64,000 bases of DNA, from contig CANQZG010000009.1 in the NCBI GenBank assembly GCA_947628305.1, forward strand, positions 1 to 64,000. The letters are read 5' to 3'. This DNA comes from an uncultured Muribaculaceae bacterium (lineage in GTDB: Bacteria > Bacteroidota > Bacteroidia > Bacteroidales > Muribaculaceae). The notes beneath the pieces are model-generated. The model saw only the letters and a program-made list of their open reading frames with translations. It searched no databases and had not been told where the DNA came from. This document shows positions 53,133-64,000 of this stretch, piece by piece. How positions within the stretch are numbered: position 1 is the stretch's first letter; every line of letters starts with the position of its first letter. The position numbers were made by a program, and so were the translations under genes.

Positions 53133-53828
53133 ATGAGTAAACTTACAAAGAACCAAAAGTTAGCCCTGGAAAAGATTGAAGCTGGGAAGGCCTACACGCT
53201 CGGTGAGGCGGCAGAGAAAGTGAAAGAAATCACTTACACCAAGTTTGACGCTTCATTTGACATCGACGTGCGTCTCGGCGTTGACCCCCGCAAGGCTAAT
53301 CAGATGGTGCGCGGTGTCGTGACACTGCCCCACGGAACAGGAAAACAAGTAAAGGTGCTTGTGCTCTGCAATCCCGACGCCGAGGCGGCCGCAAAGGCAG
53401 CCGGTGCCGATTATGTAGGTCTTGACGAATATATCGCCAAAATAAAAGGTGGCTGGACTGACATTGACGTGATTATCACCCAACCCGCGGTGATGCCTAA
53501 GATAGGCGCACTGGGACGTGTACTTGGCCCGCGTGGCCTTATGCCTAACCCCAAGAGCGGAACAGTGACAAATGACGTCGCCAAGGCAGTCGAGGAAGTC
53601 AAGAAAGGTAAGATTGACTTCAAGGTAGACAAGAACGGTATCGTTCACTCATCGATTGGTAAAGTATCGTTCACTCCCGAGCAGATGAAGGAGAACGCAC
53701 GAGAATTTATCAACACCTTGATTAAATTGAAACCTGCAACCGCCAAGGGTACCTATATCAAGAGTATTTATCTTTCGAGCACAATGAGTCCCGGTGTTAA
53801 GGTTGACTCTAAGTCAATCGATGACTAA
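53133..53828 (+). CDS. rplA: 50S ribosomal protein L1
   Basis: 231 residues. Conserved blocks: [64 protein letters not shown] and the end [10 protein letters not shown]. It forms the L1 stalk and commonly represses its own operon. Co-transcribed with rplK. Confidence 0.97.
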   Translation: MSKLTKNQKLALEKIEAGKAYTLGEAAEKVKEITYTKFDASFDIDVRLGVDPRKANQMVRGVVTLPHGTGKQVKVLVLCNPDAEAAAKAAGADYVGLDEYIAKIKGGWTDIDVIITQPAVMPKIGALGRVLGPRGLMPNPKSGTVTNDVAKAVEEVKKGKIDFKVDKNGIVHSSIGKVSFTPEQMKENAREFINTLIKLKPATAKGTYIKSIYLSSTMSPGVKVDSKSIDD

Positions 53829-53848
53829 CCATTAAACCCAGTGTAACA

Positions 53849-54373
53849 ATGAAAAAGGAAGATAAAGCTATCGTTATAGACCGCATCGCTGAGACCATCA
53901 AAGGTTACAGCTGCTTCTACCTGGCCGAGACCGCAGGTCTCGACGCCGCTAAGACATCAGACCTGCGCCGTGCCTGCGCCAAGGCCGACATCAAGCTGAT
54001 GGTTGTCAAGAACACCTTGCTTCACAAGGCTCTTGAATCGCTTGAAGGCGATTATTCCGAATTGTATTCTTCGCTCGAAGGTCCCACTTCAATACTGTGC
54101 TCCAACGTGGGCAACGCCCCCGCAAAGCTCATCAAGGAGTTGACCAAGAAGGATAGCACATTGCCCCGTTTCAAGGCGGCGTATGTTGAAGAAACCATAT
54201 ATGTCGGTGCCGACCAACTCGACACTCTTGTTGCAATCAAGAGCAAGAACGAACTCATCGCCGATGTCATCGCCCTTCTCCAGTCGCCCGCCAAGAATGT
54301 TATCTCCGCTCTTTCTTCCGGTGGTAACAAACTCCACGGCATTCTTGAAACCCTTTCAAAGAAGGAAGACTAA
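53849..54373 (+). CDS. rplJ: 50S ribosomal protein L10
   Basis: 174 residues. Begins KKEDKAIVIDRIAETIKGYSCFYLAETAGL, with the RNA-binding N-domain LRRACAKADIKLMVVKNTLLHKAL; the C-terminal helix (LLQSPAKNVISALSSGGNKLHGILETLSKKED) anchors L12 dimers. The base of the ribosomal stalk. 20 bases after rplA. Confidence 0.96.
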   Translation: MKKEDKAIVIDRIAETIKGYSCFYLAETAGLDAAKTSDLRRACAKADIKLMVVKNTLLHKALESLEGDYSELYSSLEGPTSILCSNVGNAPAKLIKELTKKDSTLPRFKAAYVEETIYVGADQLDTLVAIKSKNELIADVIALLQSPAKNVISALSSGGNKLHGILETLSKKED

Positions 54374-54423
54374 CCAAGTGATTAATCCAATCAGAAAAAA
54401 TAATCAAATAAAATCATACAAAA

Positions 54424-54798
54424 ATGGCAGATTTAAAAGCTTTTGCAGAACAATTAGTTAACCTCTCAGTTAAAGAAGTAAACGAACTTGCTCAGATACT
54501 CAAAGACGAATATGGCATCGAACCTGCAGCTGCAGCTGTAGCAGTAGCAGCCGGTCCCGCCGCAGGTGCTCCCGCCGCTGAGGAAAAGACTTCGTTCGAC
54601 GTAGTCCTCAAGGCAGCCGGCGCAAGCAAGCTCGCAGTCGTTAAGCTCGTTAAGGAGCTCACCGGCCTTGGCCTCAAGGAAGCCAAAGAAATGGTTGACG
54701 GCGCACCCAGCGTAATCAAGGAAGGCGTTGCCAAAGCCGACGCTGAAGGTCTCAAGAAACAGCTCGAAGAGGCCGGCGCTGAAGTTGAGCTCAAATAA
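54424..54798 (+). CDS. rplL: 50S ribosomal protein L7/L12
   Basis: 124 residues: an N-terminal dimerisation helix, an Ala-rich hinge ([20 protein letters not shown]), and the C-terminal factor-binding domain [42 protein letters not shown]. It recruits translational GTPases. A terminator-like hairpin follows before rpoB. Confidence 0.97.
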   Translation: MADLKAFAEQLVNLSVKEVNELAQILKDEYGIEPAAAAVAVAAGPAAGAPAAEEKTSFDVVLKAAGASKLAVVKLVKELTGLGLKEAKEMVDGAPSVIKEGVAKADAEGLKKQLEEAGAEVELK

Positions 54799-54822
54799 TA
54801 TTGCCTGATTTTCAGGTAAATA

Positions 54823-54861
54823 GGTTAAGAATCACCTTAACAGTTGATTCTTAACCTTTTT
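54823..54861 (+). terminator. Attenuator between rplL and rpoB
   Basis: GGTTAAGAATCA (54823-54834) and TGATTCTTAACC (54845-54856) make a perfect 12-bp stem followed by TTTTT, about 25 bases after rplL. In other bacteria a partial terminator here sets the ribosomal protein to RNA polymerase ratio; the same role is likely. Confidence 0.8.
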
Positions 54862-54910
54862 GTGCTATAATCCAATTTGAGTTTCTCCTTTTAACGTTAT
54901 TAATTTTTAG

Positions 54911-57900
54911 ATGTCAGTTACAACCAATAAACCCCGTGTAAATTTTGCGTCGGTAAAGAACCCTCTCCCCTATCCCGACTTTCTCGAGGTGCAGCTGAAA
55001 TCATTCAAGGACTTCCTGCAACTCGACACGCCACCGGAAAAACGAAATAACGAGGGACTTTACAAGGTCTTTTCCGAAAATTTCCCAATTGCCGACACCC
55101 GCAATAATTTCGTACTCGAATTCTTAGATTACTACATAGACCCCCCGCGTTACACCATCGAGGAGTGTCTTGAACGCGGCCTGTCCTACAGTGTACCGCT
55201 GAAAGCTAAGCTGAAACTGTATTGCACCGACCCTGACCACGAGGATTTCGCAACTGTTATCCAGGATGTATATCTCGGCCCGATTCCCTACATGACCGAA
55301 AAGGGAACGTTTGTCATCAACGGTGCGGAACGCGTCGTCGTATCACAGCTCCACCGCTCACCGGGCGTGTTCTTCGGACAGAGCACCCACGCCAACGGCA
55401 CCAAACTGTACTCGGCGCGTATAATCCCGTTCCGCGGAAGCTGGATTGAATTCGCGACTGACATCAACAACGTGATGTATGCCTACATCGACCGCAAGAA
55501 AAAGCTCCCTGTGACGACACTCCTGCGTGCGATTGGTCTCGAAAGTGACAAGGACATCATCGAAATCTTCGGTCTCGCCGAGGAAATGAAGGTCAACAAG
55601 ACCAACCTCAAGAAGGCCGTGGGACGTAAACTCGCCGCACGCATCCTCAAGACATGGGTCGAGGACTTTGTCGACGAGGATACCGGCGAGGTTGTCTCCA
55701 TCGAGCGTAACGAGGTCATCATGGACCGCGAGACCATCCTTGAGGAGGAGAATATCCAGGATATACTCGATTCAGGCGTAGCCACAATCCTTCTTCACAA
55801 AGAGGACGCCAACACGAGCGATTACTCAATTATCTTCAACACACTGCAAAAGGACACCTCCAACTCTGAAAAGGAGGCCATACAATATATCTACCGGCAG
55901 CTGCGCAACGCCGAGCCGCCGGACGATGCCAGCGCACGCGAGGTCATCACCAACCTGTTCTTCTCGGAGAAACGTTACGACCTCGGCGACGTAGGCCGCT
56001 ACCGTATCAACAAAAAACTCGACCTCGGTATCCCGATGGATGTCAAGGTGCTAACCAAAGAGGACATCATAGCCATCATCAAGCACCTTATTGAGTTGAT
56101 TAACTCCAAGGCTGATGTCGATGACATCGACCACTTGAGCAACCGTCGCGTACGCACCGTGGGCGAACAGCTCTACAACCAGTTCGGCGTGGGTCTCGCC
56201 CGTATGTCACGCACAATCCGCGAACGCATGAACGTCCGTGACAACGAGGTGTTCACCCCAATTGACCTCATCAACGCCAAGACAATCTCATCGGTCATCA
56301 ACACGTTCTTCGGCACCAATGCGCTGTCGCAGTTCATGGACCAAACCAACCCGTTGGCCGAGATGACCCACAAACGCCGTATGTCGGCCCTCGGCCCCGG
56401 CGGTCTGTCACGTGAACGCGCCGGTTTCGAGGTACGTGACGTGCACTACACCCACTACGGTCGTCTCTGCCCAATCGAGACACCTGAAGGCCCTAACATC
56501 GGTCTTATCTCGTCTCTGTGCGTTTACGCCAAAATCAATGACCTCGGGTTTATCGAGACCCCTTACCGCAAGGTGGCTGATTCAAAGGTCAACCTCAACA
56601 ACGACGAGGTCGTATACCTCACAGCCGAAATCGAGGAGGGCAAAGTGATTGCCCAGGGCAACGCCCCGCTTAAGGAAGACGGCTCGTTTGTCCGTGACCG
56701 TGTCAAGGCCCGTCTTGACGCCGACTTCCCCATCGTGCCGCCACAGGACGTGGAACTGATGGACGTGTCACCGACACAGATTGCCTCAATCGCCGCCTCG
56801 CTCATCCCGTTCCTTGAACATGACGACGCCAACCGTGCGTTGATGGGGTCGAACATGATGCGCCAGGCAGTGCCCTTGTTGCGCAGCGAATCTCCTATTG
56901 TCGGCACGGGTCTCGAAGGACAGCTCATCCGCGACAGCCGCACACAGATTACCGCCGAGGGCGACGGTGTCATCGAGTTTGTGGACGCAACCGTCATCCG
57001 CATCCGTTATGACCGCACCGAGGAGGAGGAATTTGTGGCATTCGAGGACGCAGTCAAGGAATATCACATACCCAAGTTCCGCAAGACCAACCAGAGCACA
57101 TCGATTGACCTTCGCCCGATATGCGAGAAAGGTCAGCGTGTGACAGCCGGCGAAATCCTCACCGAGGGTTACTCTACCGAGAACGGTGAACTCGCGCTCG
57201 GCCGCAACCTTAAAGTGGCGTTCATGCCATGGAAAGGTTACAACTACGAGGACGCCATCGTGCTCAACGAGCGCGTGGTGCGCGAGGACATACTCACCTC
57301 GGTACACATCGATGAATACTCTCTCGAAGTACGCGAGACCAAGCGAGGCATGGAGGAACTGACATCCGACATCCCCAACGTCAGCGAGGATGCCACCAAG
57401 GACCTCGACGAACGCGGTATCATACGTGTCGGGGCGCATGTTGTCCCCGGCGACATAATGATTGGTAAAATCACGCCCAAGGGCGAGAGCGACCCCACCC
57501 CCGAGGAGAAGCTTCTCCGCGCGATTTTCGGTGACAAGGCCGGCGATGTCAAGGACGCATCGTTAAAGGCCTCACCGTCATTGAAAGGCGTCGTTATCGG
57601 CACCAATCTGTTCTCGCGTGCACAGAAGAAGAAAAAATCCAAGAGCGCGAACGCTCAACTCCCGAAACTTGACGAGGAGTATGAAGACAAGCTCAACGCT
57701 CTCAAGGATGTCCTCGTCAACAAACTGATGACGCTTACAAACGGCAAGACATCCCAGGGCGTCAAGGACTTCCTCGGCACTGAAATCATCCCCAAGGGAG
57801 CGAAATTCACAGCCGGGACGCTAAAGGAAATCGACTATGACACGGTCAACCTCAGCAAATGGACGGCCGATGCACATAAGAACGACCTGATTCGCGCCAC

Positions 57901-58723
57901 AATCGTCAACTACCTGCGCAAGTCAAAGGAAATCGACGCCGAACTGCGCCGTAAGAAATTTGACATCTCGATTGGTGACGAACTCCCCTCGGGCATCATG
58001 CAGATGGCCAAGGTCTACATCGCCAAGAAACGTAAAATCAGCGTGGGTGACAAGATGGCGGGACGTCACGGTAACAAGGGTATCGTGTCACGCATCGTCC
58101 GCCAGGAGGACATGCCGTTCCTTGCCGACGGTACCCCCGTCGACATCGTGCTGAACCCGCTGGGTGTGCCTTCACGTATGAACCTCGGACAGATTTTCGA
58201 GACCGTACTCGGATGGGCAGGCCGCGAGCTCGGCGAGAAATTCGCCACTCCGATTTTCGACGGTGCGACACTCGACGACCTCAATGAATGGACCGACAAG
58301 GCAGGCCTTCCCCGCTACGGCAAGACCTATCTGTATGACGGCGGCACTGGCGAGCGTTTTGACCAGCCGGCGACCGTGGGTGTAATCTACATGCTCAAAC
58401 TCGGTCACATGGTCGAGGACAAGATGCACGCCCGTTCAATCGGCCCGTACTCGCTTATCACCCAGCAGCCGCTCGGCGGTAAAGCCCAGTTCGGCGGTCA
58501 GCGTTTCGGAGAGATGGAGGTATGGGCACTCGAGGCATTCGGCGCAGCCCACATCCTTCAGGAGATTCTCACCATCAAGAGTGACGATGTCAACGGGCGC
58601 AGCAAGGCCTACGAAGCGATTGTCAAGGGCGACAATATGCCCGTCCCAGGCATCCCCGAATCACTCAACGTGCTTCTACACGAGCTCCGCGGCCTCGGCT
58701 TGAGCATCAATCTGGAACAATAA
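54911..58723 (+). CDS. rpoB: DNA-directed RNA polymerase subunit beta
   Basis: 1270 residues, full length for Bacteroidetes. Landmarks include the rifampicin-region block [45 protein letters not shown] split over the fork, [25 protein letters not shown]-like [17 protein letters not shown], and the C-terminal [24 protein letters not shown]. The rifampicin-cluster residues look wild type (QFMDQ, THKRR). Its transcript continues to rpoC across an unusual 276-bp spacer. Confidence 0.98.
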   Translation: MSVTTNKPRVNFASVKNPLPYPDFLEVQLKSFKDFLQLDTPPEKRNNEGLYKVFSENFPIADTRNNFVLEFLDYYIDPPRYTIEECLERGLSYSVPLKAKLKLYCTDPDHEDFATVIQDVYLGPIPYMTEKGTFVINGAERVVVSQLHRSPGVFFGQSTHANGTKLYSARIIPFRGSWIEFATDINNVMYAYIDRKKKLPVTTLLRAIGLESDKDIIEIFGLAEEMKVNKTNLKKAVGRKLAARILKTWVEDFVDEDTGEVVSIERNEVIMDRETILEEENIQDILDSGVATILLHKEDANTSDYSIIFNTLQKDTSNSEKEAIQYIYRQLRNAEPPDDASAREVITNLFFSEKRYDLGDVGRYRINKKLDLGIPMDVKVLTKEDIIAIIKHLIELINSKADVDDIDHLSNRRVRTVGEQLYNQFGVGLARMSRTIRERMNVRDNEVFTPIDLINAKTISSVINTFFGTNALSQFMDQTNPLAEMTHKRRMSALGPGGLSRERAGFEVRDVHYTHYGRLCPIETPEGPNIGLISSLCVYAKINDLGFIETPYRKVADSKVNLNNDEVVYLTAEIEEGKVIAQGNAPLKEDGSFVRDRVKARLDADFPIVPPQDVELMDVSPTQIASIAASLIPFLEHDDANRALMGSNMMRQAVPLLRSESPIVGTGLEGQLIRDSRTQITAEGDGVIEFVDATVIRIRYDRTEEEEFVAFEDAVKEYHIPKFRKTNQSTSIDLRPICEKGQRVTAGEILTEGYSTENGELALGRNLKVAFMPWKGYNYEDAIVLNERVVREDILTSVHIDEYSLEVRETKRGMEELTSDIPNVSEDATKDLDERGIIRVGAHVVPGDIMIGKITPKGESDPTPEEKLLRAIFGDKAGDVKDASLKASPSLKGVVIGTNLFSRAQKKKKSKSANAQLPKLDEEYEDKLNALKDVLVNKLMTLTNGKTSQGVKDFLGTEIIPKGAKFTAGTLKEIDYDTVNLSKWTADAHKNDLIRATIVNYLRKSKEIDAELRRKKFDISIGDELPSGIMQMAKVYIAKKRKISVGDKMAGRHGNKGIVSRIVRQEDMPFLADGTPVDIVLNPLGVPSRMNLGQIFETVLGWAGRELGEKFATPIFDGATLDDLNEWTDKAGLPRYGKTYLYDGGTGERFDQPATVGVIYMLKLGHMVEDKMHARSIGPYSLITQQPLGGKAQFGGQRFGEMEVWALEAFGAAHILQEILTIKSDDVNGRSKAYEAIVKGDNMPVPGIPESLNVLLHELRGLGLSINLEQ

Positions 58724-58734
58724 CTTAACAATCT

Positions 58735-58774
58735 CATTGTCATGACCGGGGCATTTACCCCTGTCATGACAATG
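58735..58774 (+). other. Strong hairpin after rpoB
   Basis: CATTGTCATGACCGGGG and CCCCTGTCATGACAATG form a 17-bp stem with one mismatch and a loop of six, starting 11 bases after the rpoB stop. There is no T-run, so it is more likely a processing or stability structure than a full terminator, which would cut off rpoC. Confidence 0.6.
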
Positions 58775-58786
58775 ACAACATAAACT

Positions 58787-58984
58787 AAGTAACTGTTCAT
58801 AATTAATTTATACTATATGCGAAATTTATTTCGAGGGAAAATCGATGATTGAAAAGGGAGTTTATAGATATAAACGACCGATGAAAGCATTGATTTTTAC
58901 CGAAATAAAACGCAGAGAGTATGAAAGATAAAGAATGAGGGTTACTTAGAGATAGTAATATCGTTTAATTTTGAACAGTTACTT
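58787..58984 (+). mobile_element. 198-bp MITE-like element, copy 2, between rpoB and rpoC
   Basis: Same element as 11585-11783 in the opposite orientation, about 90% alike by eye. The ends AAGTAACTGTTCATAATTAA and TTAATTTTGAACAGTTACTT are inverted repeats. The outermost repeat can be extended to TAAGTAACTG/CAGTTACTTA, leaving AAC on both sides as a possible 3-bp target duplication. The end nearest rpoC carries TAATTTTG (58966-58973), a match to the -7 consensus, 26 bases from the rpoC ATG. No ORF inside. Confidence 0.75.
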
Positions 58985-58999
58985 AAACATCATTTTTCA

Positions 59000-61900
59000 A
59001 TGGCTTTTAGAAAAGACAACAAAATAAAAACCGGGTTTTCCAAGATTTCAATCGGCCTCGCATCGCCCGAGGAGATTCTTGAAAAATCAAGCGGTGAGGT
59101 GTTGAAGCCCGAGACCATCAACTATCGCACGTATAAGCCTGAACGCGACGGCCTTTTCTGCGAGCGCATCTTCGGCCCTGTAAAGGACTATGAATGCCAT
59201 TGCGGGAAATACAAGCGCATCCGTTACAAAGGCATCGTCTGCGACCGTTGCGGTGTCGAAGTCACAGAGAAAAAGGTGCGCCGTGAACGCATGGGTCACA
59301 TCAAACTTGTCGTTCCCGTCGCCCACATCTGGTATTTCCGCTCTCTCCCCAACAAAATCGGTTATCTGCTCGGTCTTCCCTCCAAGAAACTCGACTCGGT
59401 AATCTATTATGAACGTTACGTTGTCATCCAGCCGGGTGAGGTCGAGGGGGTCGAGAAACTTGACCTGCTCACCGAGGAGGAATATTTTGACATCCTCGAG
59501 AAACTCCCCCGCGAGAACCAGCTTCTCGATGACAGCGACCCCAATAAATTCATCGCCAAGATGGGTGCCGAGGCCATCTATGACCTGTTGCAGGGCCTTG
59601 ACCTCGACAACCTCAGCTACGAACTGCGCCACCAGGCCGACACCGACGGCTCGCAACAGCGCAAGACCGAGGCGTTGAAACGCCTTCAGGTCGTTGAATC
59701 ATTCCGTGCGTCACGTGGACGCAACAAACCCGAATGGATGATACTCCAGGCCGTTCCCGTGATTCCGCCGGAACTGCGTCCGCTCGTCCCACTCGACGGT
59801 GGCCGTTTCGCAACCAGCGACCTCAACGACCTTTACCGCCGTGTGATTATCAGAAACAACCGACTAAAACGCCTTATTGAAATCAAGGCTCCCGAGGTGA
59901 TTCTCCGCAACGAGAAACGTATGCTCCAGGAGGCCGTTGACTCACTTCTCGACAACTCACGCAAGTCATCGGCCGTAAAGACCGAGGCTAACCGCCCCTT
60001 GAAATCACTGTCAGACAGCCTCAAGGGCAAACAGGGACGTTTCCGTCAAAACCTGTTGGGTAAACGTGTCGACTACTCGGCCCGTTCGGTTATTGTCGTA
60101 GGCCCTGAATTGAAGATGCACGAATGCGGCATCCCCAAGAATATGGCCGCCGAACTTTACAAGCCGTTCGTCATCCGCAAACTCATCGAACGCGGTATCG
60201 TAAAGACCGTCAAATCGGCCAAGAAGATTGTCGACCGCAAGGAACCGGTCGTATGGGACATCCTTGAACACGTGATGAAAGGCCATCCCGTGCTGCTCAA
60301 CCGTGCCCCGACACTTCACCGTCTCGGCATCCAGGCATTCCAGCCAAAGATGATTGAGGGCAAGGCCATACAGCTGCACCCGCTTGCATGTACCGCGTTC
60401 AACGCCGACTTCGACGGTGACCAGATGGCCGTGCATTTGCCTCTCGGTAACGAGGCCGTCCTCGAGGCACAGATGCTGATGCTCGGCGCACACAACATCC
60501 TCAACCCGGCCAACGGTGCACCTATCACCGTGCCTTCACAGGACATGGTGCTCGGTCTCTACTATATCACCAAGCTCCGCAAGGGCGACAAGGGCGAAGG
60601 ATTGAAGTTCTACGGTCCTGAAGAAGCCGAAATCGCATACAACGAAGGCAAGGTGACACTCCATGCCCCCGTCTCGATTGTAGTCGATGACATCGATGAA
60701 AACGGCAACCCCATCAAGCATCTCGTAGAGAACACCTCGGTGGGCCGTGTACTCGTCAACCAGTATGTCCCCAAGGAAATCGGCTACGTCAACGAAATCC
60801 TTTCAAAGAAATCGTTACGTACAATCATTTCCAAGGTTATCAAGAACTGCGGTATCCCACGCTCGGCACAGTTCCTTGACGACATCAAGAACCTCGGTTA
60901 CTACATGGCGTTCAAGGGAGGCCTGTCGTTCAACCTCGGCGACGTGATTATCCCCAAGGAGAAAGAGGAATATGTAAACGAAGGTTACGAGCAGGTTCAG
61001 GAAGTGATGAACAACTACTCGATGGGGTTCATCACCAACAACGAACGCTACAATCAGATTATCGACATCTGGACGCATGTCAACTCGCGTCTCGCCAGCA
61101 CTCTGATGAAACAGATTTCAGAGGACCAGCAAGGGTTCAACCCTGTGTACATGATGCTCGACTCGGGCGCACGTGGTTCAAAGGACCAGATTCGTCAGCT
61201 CTCGGGTATGCGTGGTCTTATGGCGAAACCGCAAAAGAGCGGTGCCGAAGGCGGTCAGATTATCGAGAACCCGATTCTCGCCAACTTCAAGGAGGGTCTG
61301 TCGGTGCTCGAATACTTCATCTCTACCCACGGTGCACGTAAGGGTCTTGCCGACACCGCATTGAAGACAGCCGACGCAGGTTACCTGACCCGCCGTCTTG
61401 TCGATGTGGCGCATGACGTGATTATCCGCGAGGAGGACTGCGGTACGCTCCGCGGACTCGTATGCACCGAAATCAAGAACAACGACGAGGTTGTCGCATC
61501 GCTCGGCGAACGCATCCTCGGCCGTGTATCGGTCCACGACATCGTCGACCCCACCACAGGCGAAATCATTGTCGCAGCCGGCGAGGAAATCAACGATGCA
61601 GCCGCCGACCGCATCAACGCCTCCCCCATCGAATCGGTCGAAATCCGCTCGGTGCTCACCTGCGAATCCAAGCACGGCGTGTGCGCCAAGTGCTATGGCC
61701 GCAACCTGTCAAACAACCGTCTCGTGCAGAAAGGCGAGGCTGTCGGCGTGATTGCCGCCCAGTCAATCGGCGAGCCTGGTACACAGCTGACACTGCGTAC
61801 ATTCCACGTCGGTGGTGTCGCATCAAATATCGCAGCCGTCTCCAACCTGACGTCACGCTATGACGGTGTCCTTGAAATCGAGGAACTCCGCACAGTCAAG

Positions 61901-63289
61901 ACCGACGAGAAGGATGCTAACGGACGCAACGTCGAGGTGGTCATCGGTCGTCTCGCCGAGATGCGCATCATGGACCCCAAGACCAAGATGATGTACACCA
62001 ACGCCAATATCCCCTACGGCGCCAAGCTGTTCTTCAGCGACGGCGACACGGTGAAACAGGGCGATGTCATCTGTGAATGGGACCCGTTCAACGCTGTCAT
62101 CGTCAGTGAGGTCGGCGGTAAGGTCAAATATGTCAACCTCGTCGAGAACGGTACGTTCCGCACCGATTATGACGACCAGACCGACCTTAGCGAGAAAATC
62201 ATCATCGAGTCCAAGGTCAAGGGCGAAGTCCCCGAGGCACAGATTATCGACAAGAACGGCCAGGTATTGAAAACCTACGCCCTCCCCGTGGGAGCGCATC
62301 TCATGGTGGACGACGGCGCGGAACTCCGTCCCGGCGAAATCTTCGTCAAAATCCCACGTGCCACCGGTAACGCCGGTGACATCACCGGCGGTCTCCCCCG
62401 TGTGACCGAGCTGTTCGAGGCACGTAACCCGTCCAACCCCGCCATTGTGTCGGAAATCGACGGCGAGGTGACATTCGGCAAGGTGAAGCGTGGCAACCGC
62501 GAGATTTCAGTGACCTCCAAACTCGGCGAGGTCAAGAAATATCTCGTGCCCCTCTCCAAGCAGATACTTGTACAGGAGAACGACTACGTGCGTGCCGGCA
62601 CACCGCTGTCGGACGGCGCAATCACACCCGCCGACATCCTCAACATCATGGGCCCGACAGCCGTTCAGGAATACATCGTCAACGAAGTTCAGGACGTGTA
62701 CCGCATGCAAGGCGTGAAAATCAACGACAAACACTTCGAGGTGATTGTACGCCAGATGATGCGCAAGGTCAACATCCTCGACCCGGGCGACACATGCTTC
62801 CTCGAGCAGCAGATTGTCGACAAACGCGCCTTCATGGACGAGAACGACCGCATCTGGGGCAAGAAGGTTGTCACCGATGCAGGTGACAGCGAGAATGTCA
62901 AGCCGGGCATGATTATCACAGCCCGCAAGCTGCGCGACGAGAACTCGGCACTGAAACGCCGCGACCTCAAGCTCATCCAGGTGCGTGACGCTGTCCCCGC
63001 GACATCGGAGCAAATCCTGCAGGGTATCACCCGCGCCGCACTCCAGACATCGAGCTTCATGTCGGCCGCATCGTTCCAGGAGACCACCAAGGTGCTCAAC
63101 GAGGCTGCCATCAACGGCAAGGTCGATACACTCGAGGGCATGAAAGAGAACGTCATCTGCGGTCACCTGATTCCCGCCGGTACAGGTCTGCGCGAATATG
63201 ACCGTCTCGTTGTCGGCGGCAAGGACGACATCGACGACATCTTCAGCGAGGCGTCTGAAATCATCGATGTAAACCACATCGAGATGTAA
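59000..63289 (+). CDS. rpoC: DNA-directed RNA polymerase subunit beta'
   Basis: 1429 residues. Zinc-ribbon Cys 66, 68, 81 and 84 (CHCGKYK...CDRC); the active-site metal loop [14 protein letters not shown]; trigger-loop region [22 protein letters not shown]; second zinc site [16 protein letters not shown]. It completes the catalytic core with RpoB. The start 59000 ([20 protein letters not shown]) is 15 bases past the MITE, so the element does not alter the coding sequence. Confidence 0.98.
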   Translation: MAFRKDNKIKTGFSKISIGLASPEEILEKSSGEVLKPETINYRTYKPERDGLFCERIFGPVKDYECHCGKYKRIRYKGIVCDRCGVEVTEKKVRRERMGHIKLVVPVAHIWYFRSLPNKIGYLLGLPSKKLDSVIYYERYVVIQPGEVEGVEKLDLLTEEEYFDILEKLPRENQLLDDSDPNKFIAKMGAEAIYDLLQGLDLDNLSYELRHQADTDGSQQRKTEALKRLQVVESFRASRGRNKPEWMILQAVPVIPPELRPLVPLDGGRFATSDLNDLYRRVIIRNNRLKRLIEIKAPEVILRNEKRMLQEAVDSLLDNSRKSSAVKTEANRPLKSLSDSLKGKQGRFRQNLLGKRVDYSARSVIVVGPELKMHECGIPKNMAAELYKPFVIRKLIERGIVKTVKSAKKIVDRKEPVVWDILEHVMKGHPVLLNRAPTLHRLGIQAFQPKMIEGKAIQLHPLACTAFNADFDGDQMAVHLPLGNEAVLEAQMLMLGAHNILNPANGAPITVPSQDMVLGLYYITKLRKGDKGEGLKFYGPEEAEIAYNEGKVTLHAPVSIVVDDIDENGNPIKHLVENTSVGRVLVNQYVPKEIGYVNEILSKKSLRTIISKVIKNCGIPRSAQFLDDIKNLGYYMAFKGGLSFNLGDVIIPKEKEEYVNEGYEQVQEVMNNYSMGFITNNERYNQIIDIWTHVNSRLASTLMKQISEDQQGFNPVYMMLDSGARGSKDQIRQLSGMRGLMAKPQKSGAEGGQIIENPILANFKEGLSVLEYFISTHGARKGLADTALKTADAGYLTRRLVDVAHDVIIREEDCGTLRGLVCTEIKNNDEVVASLGERILGRVSVHDIVDPTTGEIIVAAGEEINDAAADRINASPIESVEIRSVLTCESKHGVCAKCYGRNLSNNRLVQKGEAVGVIAAQSIGEPGTQLTLRTFHVGGVASNIAAVSNLTSRYDGVLEIEELRTVKTDEKDANGRNVEVVIGRLAEMRIMDPKTKMMYTNANIPYGAKLFFSDGDTVKQGDVICEWDPFNAVIVSEVGGKVKYVNLVENGTFRTDYDDQTDLSEKIIIESKVKGEVPEAQIIDKNGQVLKTYALPVGAHLMVDDGAELRPGEIFVKIPRATGNAGDITGGLPRVTELFEARNPSNPAIVSEIDGEVTFGKVKRGNREISVTSKLGEVKKYLVPLSKQILVQENDYVRAGTPLSDGAITPADILNIMGPTAVQEYIVNEVQDVYRMQGVKINDKHFEVIVRQMMRKVNILDPGDTCFLEQQIVDKRAFMDENDRIWGKKVVTDAGDSENVKPGMIITARKLRDENSALKRRDLKLIQVRDAVPATSEQILQGITRAALQTSSFMSAASFQETTKVLNEAAINGKVDTLEGMKENVICGHLIPAGTGLREYDRLVVGGKDDIDDIFSEASEIIDVNHIEM

Positions 63290-63323
63290 CCCACAGGCAA
63301 CGACTAACTTCCACTATACCTAT

Positions 63324-63361
63324 GCGGTGTCGCACCCCTCACGGGCGCGACACCGCTTTTT
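63324..63361 (+). terminator. Intrinsic terminator after rpoC
   Basis: GCGGTGTCGC (63324-63333) pairs with GCGACACCGC (63347-63356), followed by TTTTT. It lies 35 bases after the rpoC stop and closes the large ribosomal protein/RNA polymerase transcription unit. Confidence 0.85.
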
Positions 63362-63456
63362 ATATCGCCGACCAATACATTCAACACTAATTAACTTTTA
63401 ATCTTAATACATTATTTATTATTAACAATCGGGGGGGTAATTTTTAATTTTCGTTA

Positions 63457-63464
63457 TACCTTTG
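63457..63464 (+). promoter_or_regulatory. -7 box of the last gene
   Basis: TACCTTTG fits TAnnTTTG, 32 bases before the ATG at 63497. No well-placed TTTG upstream. Confidence 0.45.
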
Positions 63465-63496
63465 TGATGATTTATAGCTCATTTAAACACTTCAGC

Positions 63497-64000
63497 ATGA
63501 AGAAAATATCGATACTAATAATATTATTGGCAACAATCATAGCCTGCAATGCCGAAACCTTTACACTGGACTATGTATTCCATTACACTGTCAAAAACAG
63601 GGATGCGACAATGTTAAGAGACCGAAGCGACCCCAATAATGCCTATAGGATTAAATTCACAATCGTCGACAACAACGTGAAAGTCGCAGTGTCAGAGGTC
63701 AAAATCAATGCCAACGGCATAGCGACAACCATAAAACGAATCAAAAACATATCGTTCAATTCCACCGACACCGAGGTGCCGTTGTATGAAACCGGCGACA
63801 TAATCAATTTAGGCAATAGGATACTTCTAGACAAAGAGCAATGCGCTCTCTGTCTAGACATATCCTCAGGTGACATTTATTCAGTCCAAGAACTACTGAC
63901 GGGTATGTATCTATATTCCCAATCGGACGGAAAAAAATGGGCGTCACGCACGCAAGAATACCATCAGACACAATATGACAAACTAATCGCCGCTCTTAAA
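63497..64000 (+). CDS. Exported protein of unknown function, 5' part (runs off the window)
   Basis: An open frame from ATG 63497 to the window end, 168 codons with no stop; missing from the ORF track because it is not closed. It begins MKKISILIILLATIIACNAE, a signal sequence with a lipobox-like IIAC. The mature part is polar and beta-rich with two close Cys (CALCLD). I do not recognise the family. The region is less GC-rich than rpoBC. Confidence 0.65.
   Translation, partial: MKKISILIILLATIIACNAETFTLDYVFHYTVKNRDATMLRDRSDPNNAYRIKFTIVDNNVKVAVSEVKINANGIATTIKRIKNISFNSTDTEVPLYETGDIINLGNRILLDKEQCALCLDISSGDIYSVQELLTGMYLYSQSDGKKWASRTQEYHQTQYDKLIAALK

Noticed and set aside
56200-56480. Rifampicin-resistance change in rpoB
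   Set aside because: The QFMDQ and [13 protein letters not shown] segments read as wild type at the commonly mutated positions.

Overview
The window is chromosomal DNA from a Bacteroidales bacterium, tentatively Muribaculaceae or a close relative. The order is supported by SusC/SusD and BACON surface proteins, NigD-like, DUF4199, DUF6452, DUF6048 and DUF3467 families, and repeated promoters of the Bacteroidetes type (TTTG, 19-20 bases, TAnnTTTG). The family is a guess from base composition and gene order.

Region by region. 0-0.55 kb: the right end of an IS3-family element, short GC-rich palindromic repeats and a tandemly duplicated promoter unit. 0.55-5.3 kb (+): membrane protein, GT2 glycosyltransferase, nitroreductase, two envelope proteins, an SDR oxidoreductase and rpiB, closed by a 46-bp perfect palindrome. 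5.3-10.9 kb (-): dedA, rpe, ftsK, lolA-like and trxB. 11-16 kb: a DNA glycosylase, a 199-bp MITE-like element, then a three-gene polysaccharide export and tyrosine phosphorylation set. 16-24.4 kb (+): PepSY-like lipoprotein, pfkA, lolD-like ATPase, NigD-like protein, DUF3467, cysS, MscS-type channel, CapA-like protein and tilS.

24.4-47.3 kb is the most interesting part. On the minus strand glpABC is followed by glpT, a HAD-IIA phosphatase and a GH36 alpha-galactosidase. A DeoR-type regulator diverges from glpA. Downstream on the plus strand is a polysaccharide utilisation locus (two BACON lipoproteins, SusC, SusD, lipid-anchored metallophosphoesterase), then a GH31 alpha-glucosidase and a secreted GDPD. 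Together they read as one catabolic neighbourhood for an alpha-glycosylated glycerol-phosphate substrate, with teichoic-acid-like polymers or glycosylated glycerophosphodiesters as the leading idea. This is inference from content and adjacency.

47.3-63.4 kb: Xaa-Pro aminopeptidase and gamma carbonic anhydrase, then the conserved translation/transcription cluster: tRNA-Thr, -Tyr, -Gly, -Thr, tuf, tRNA-Trp, secE, nusG, rplK, rplA, rplJ, rplL, rpoB, rpoC. A second copy of the MITE-like element sits between rpoB and rpoC. The window ends inside an exported protein of unknown function that is absent from the ORF track.

Non-coding observations worth following are the ~199-bp MITE family whose same end faces the next gene in both copies, a second 194-bp inverted-repeat element in the GH31 leader, a candidate operator in the glpA/glpR region, and a ~370-nt leader with a possible pseudoknot ahead of the PUL.
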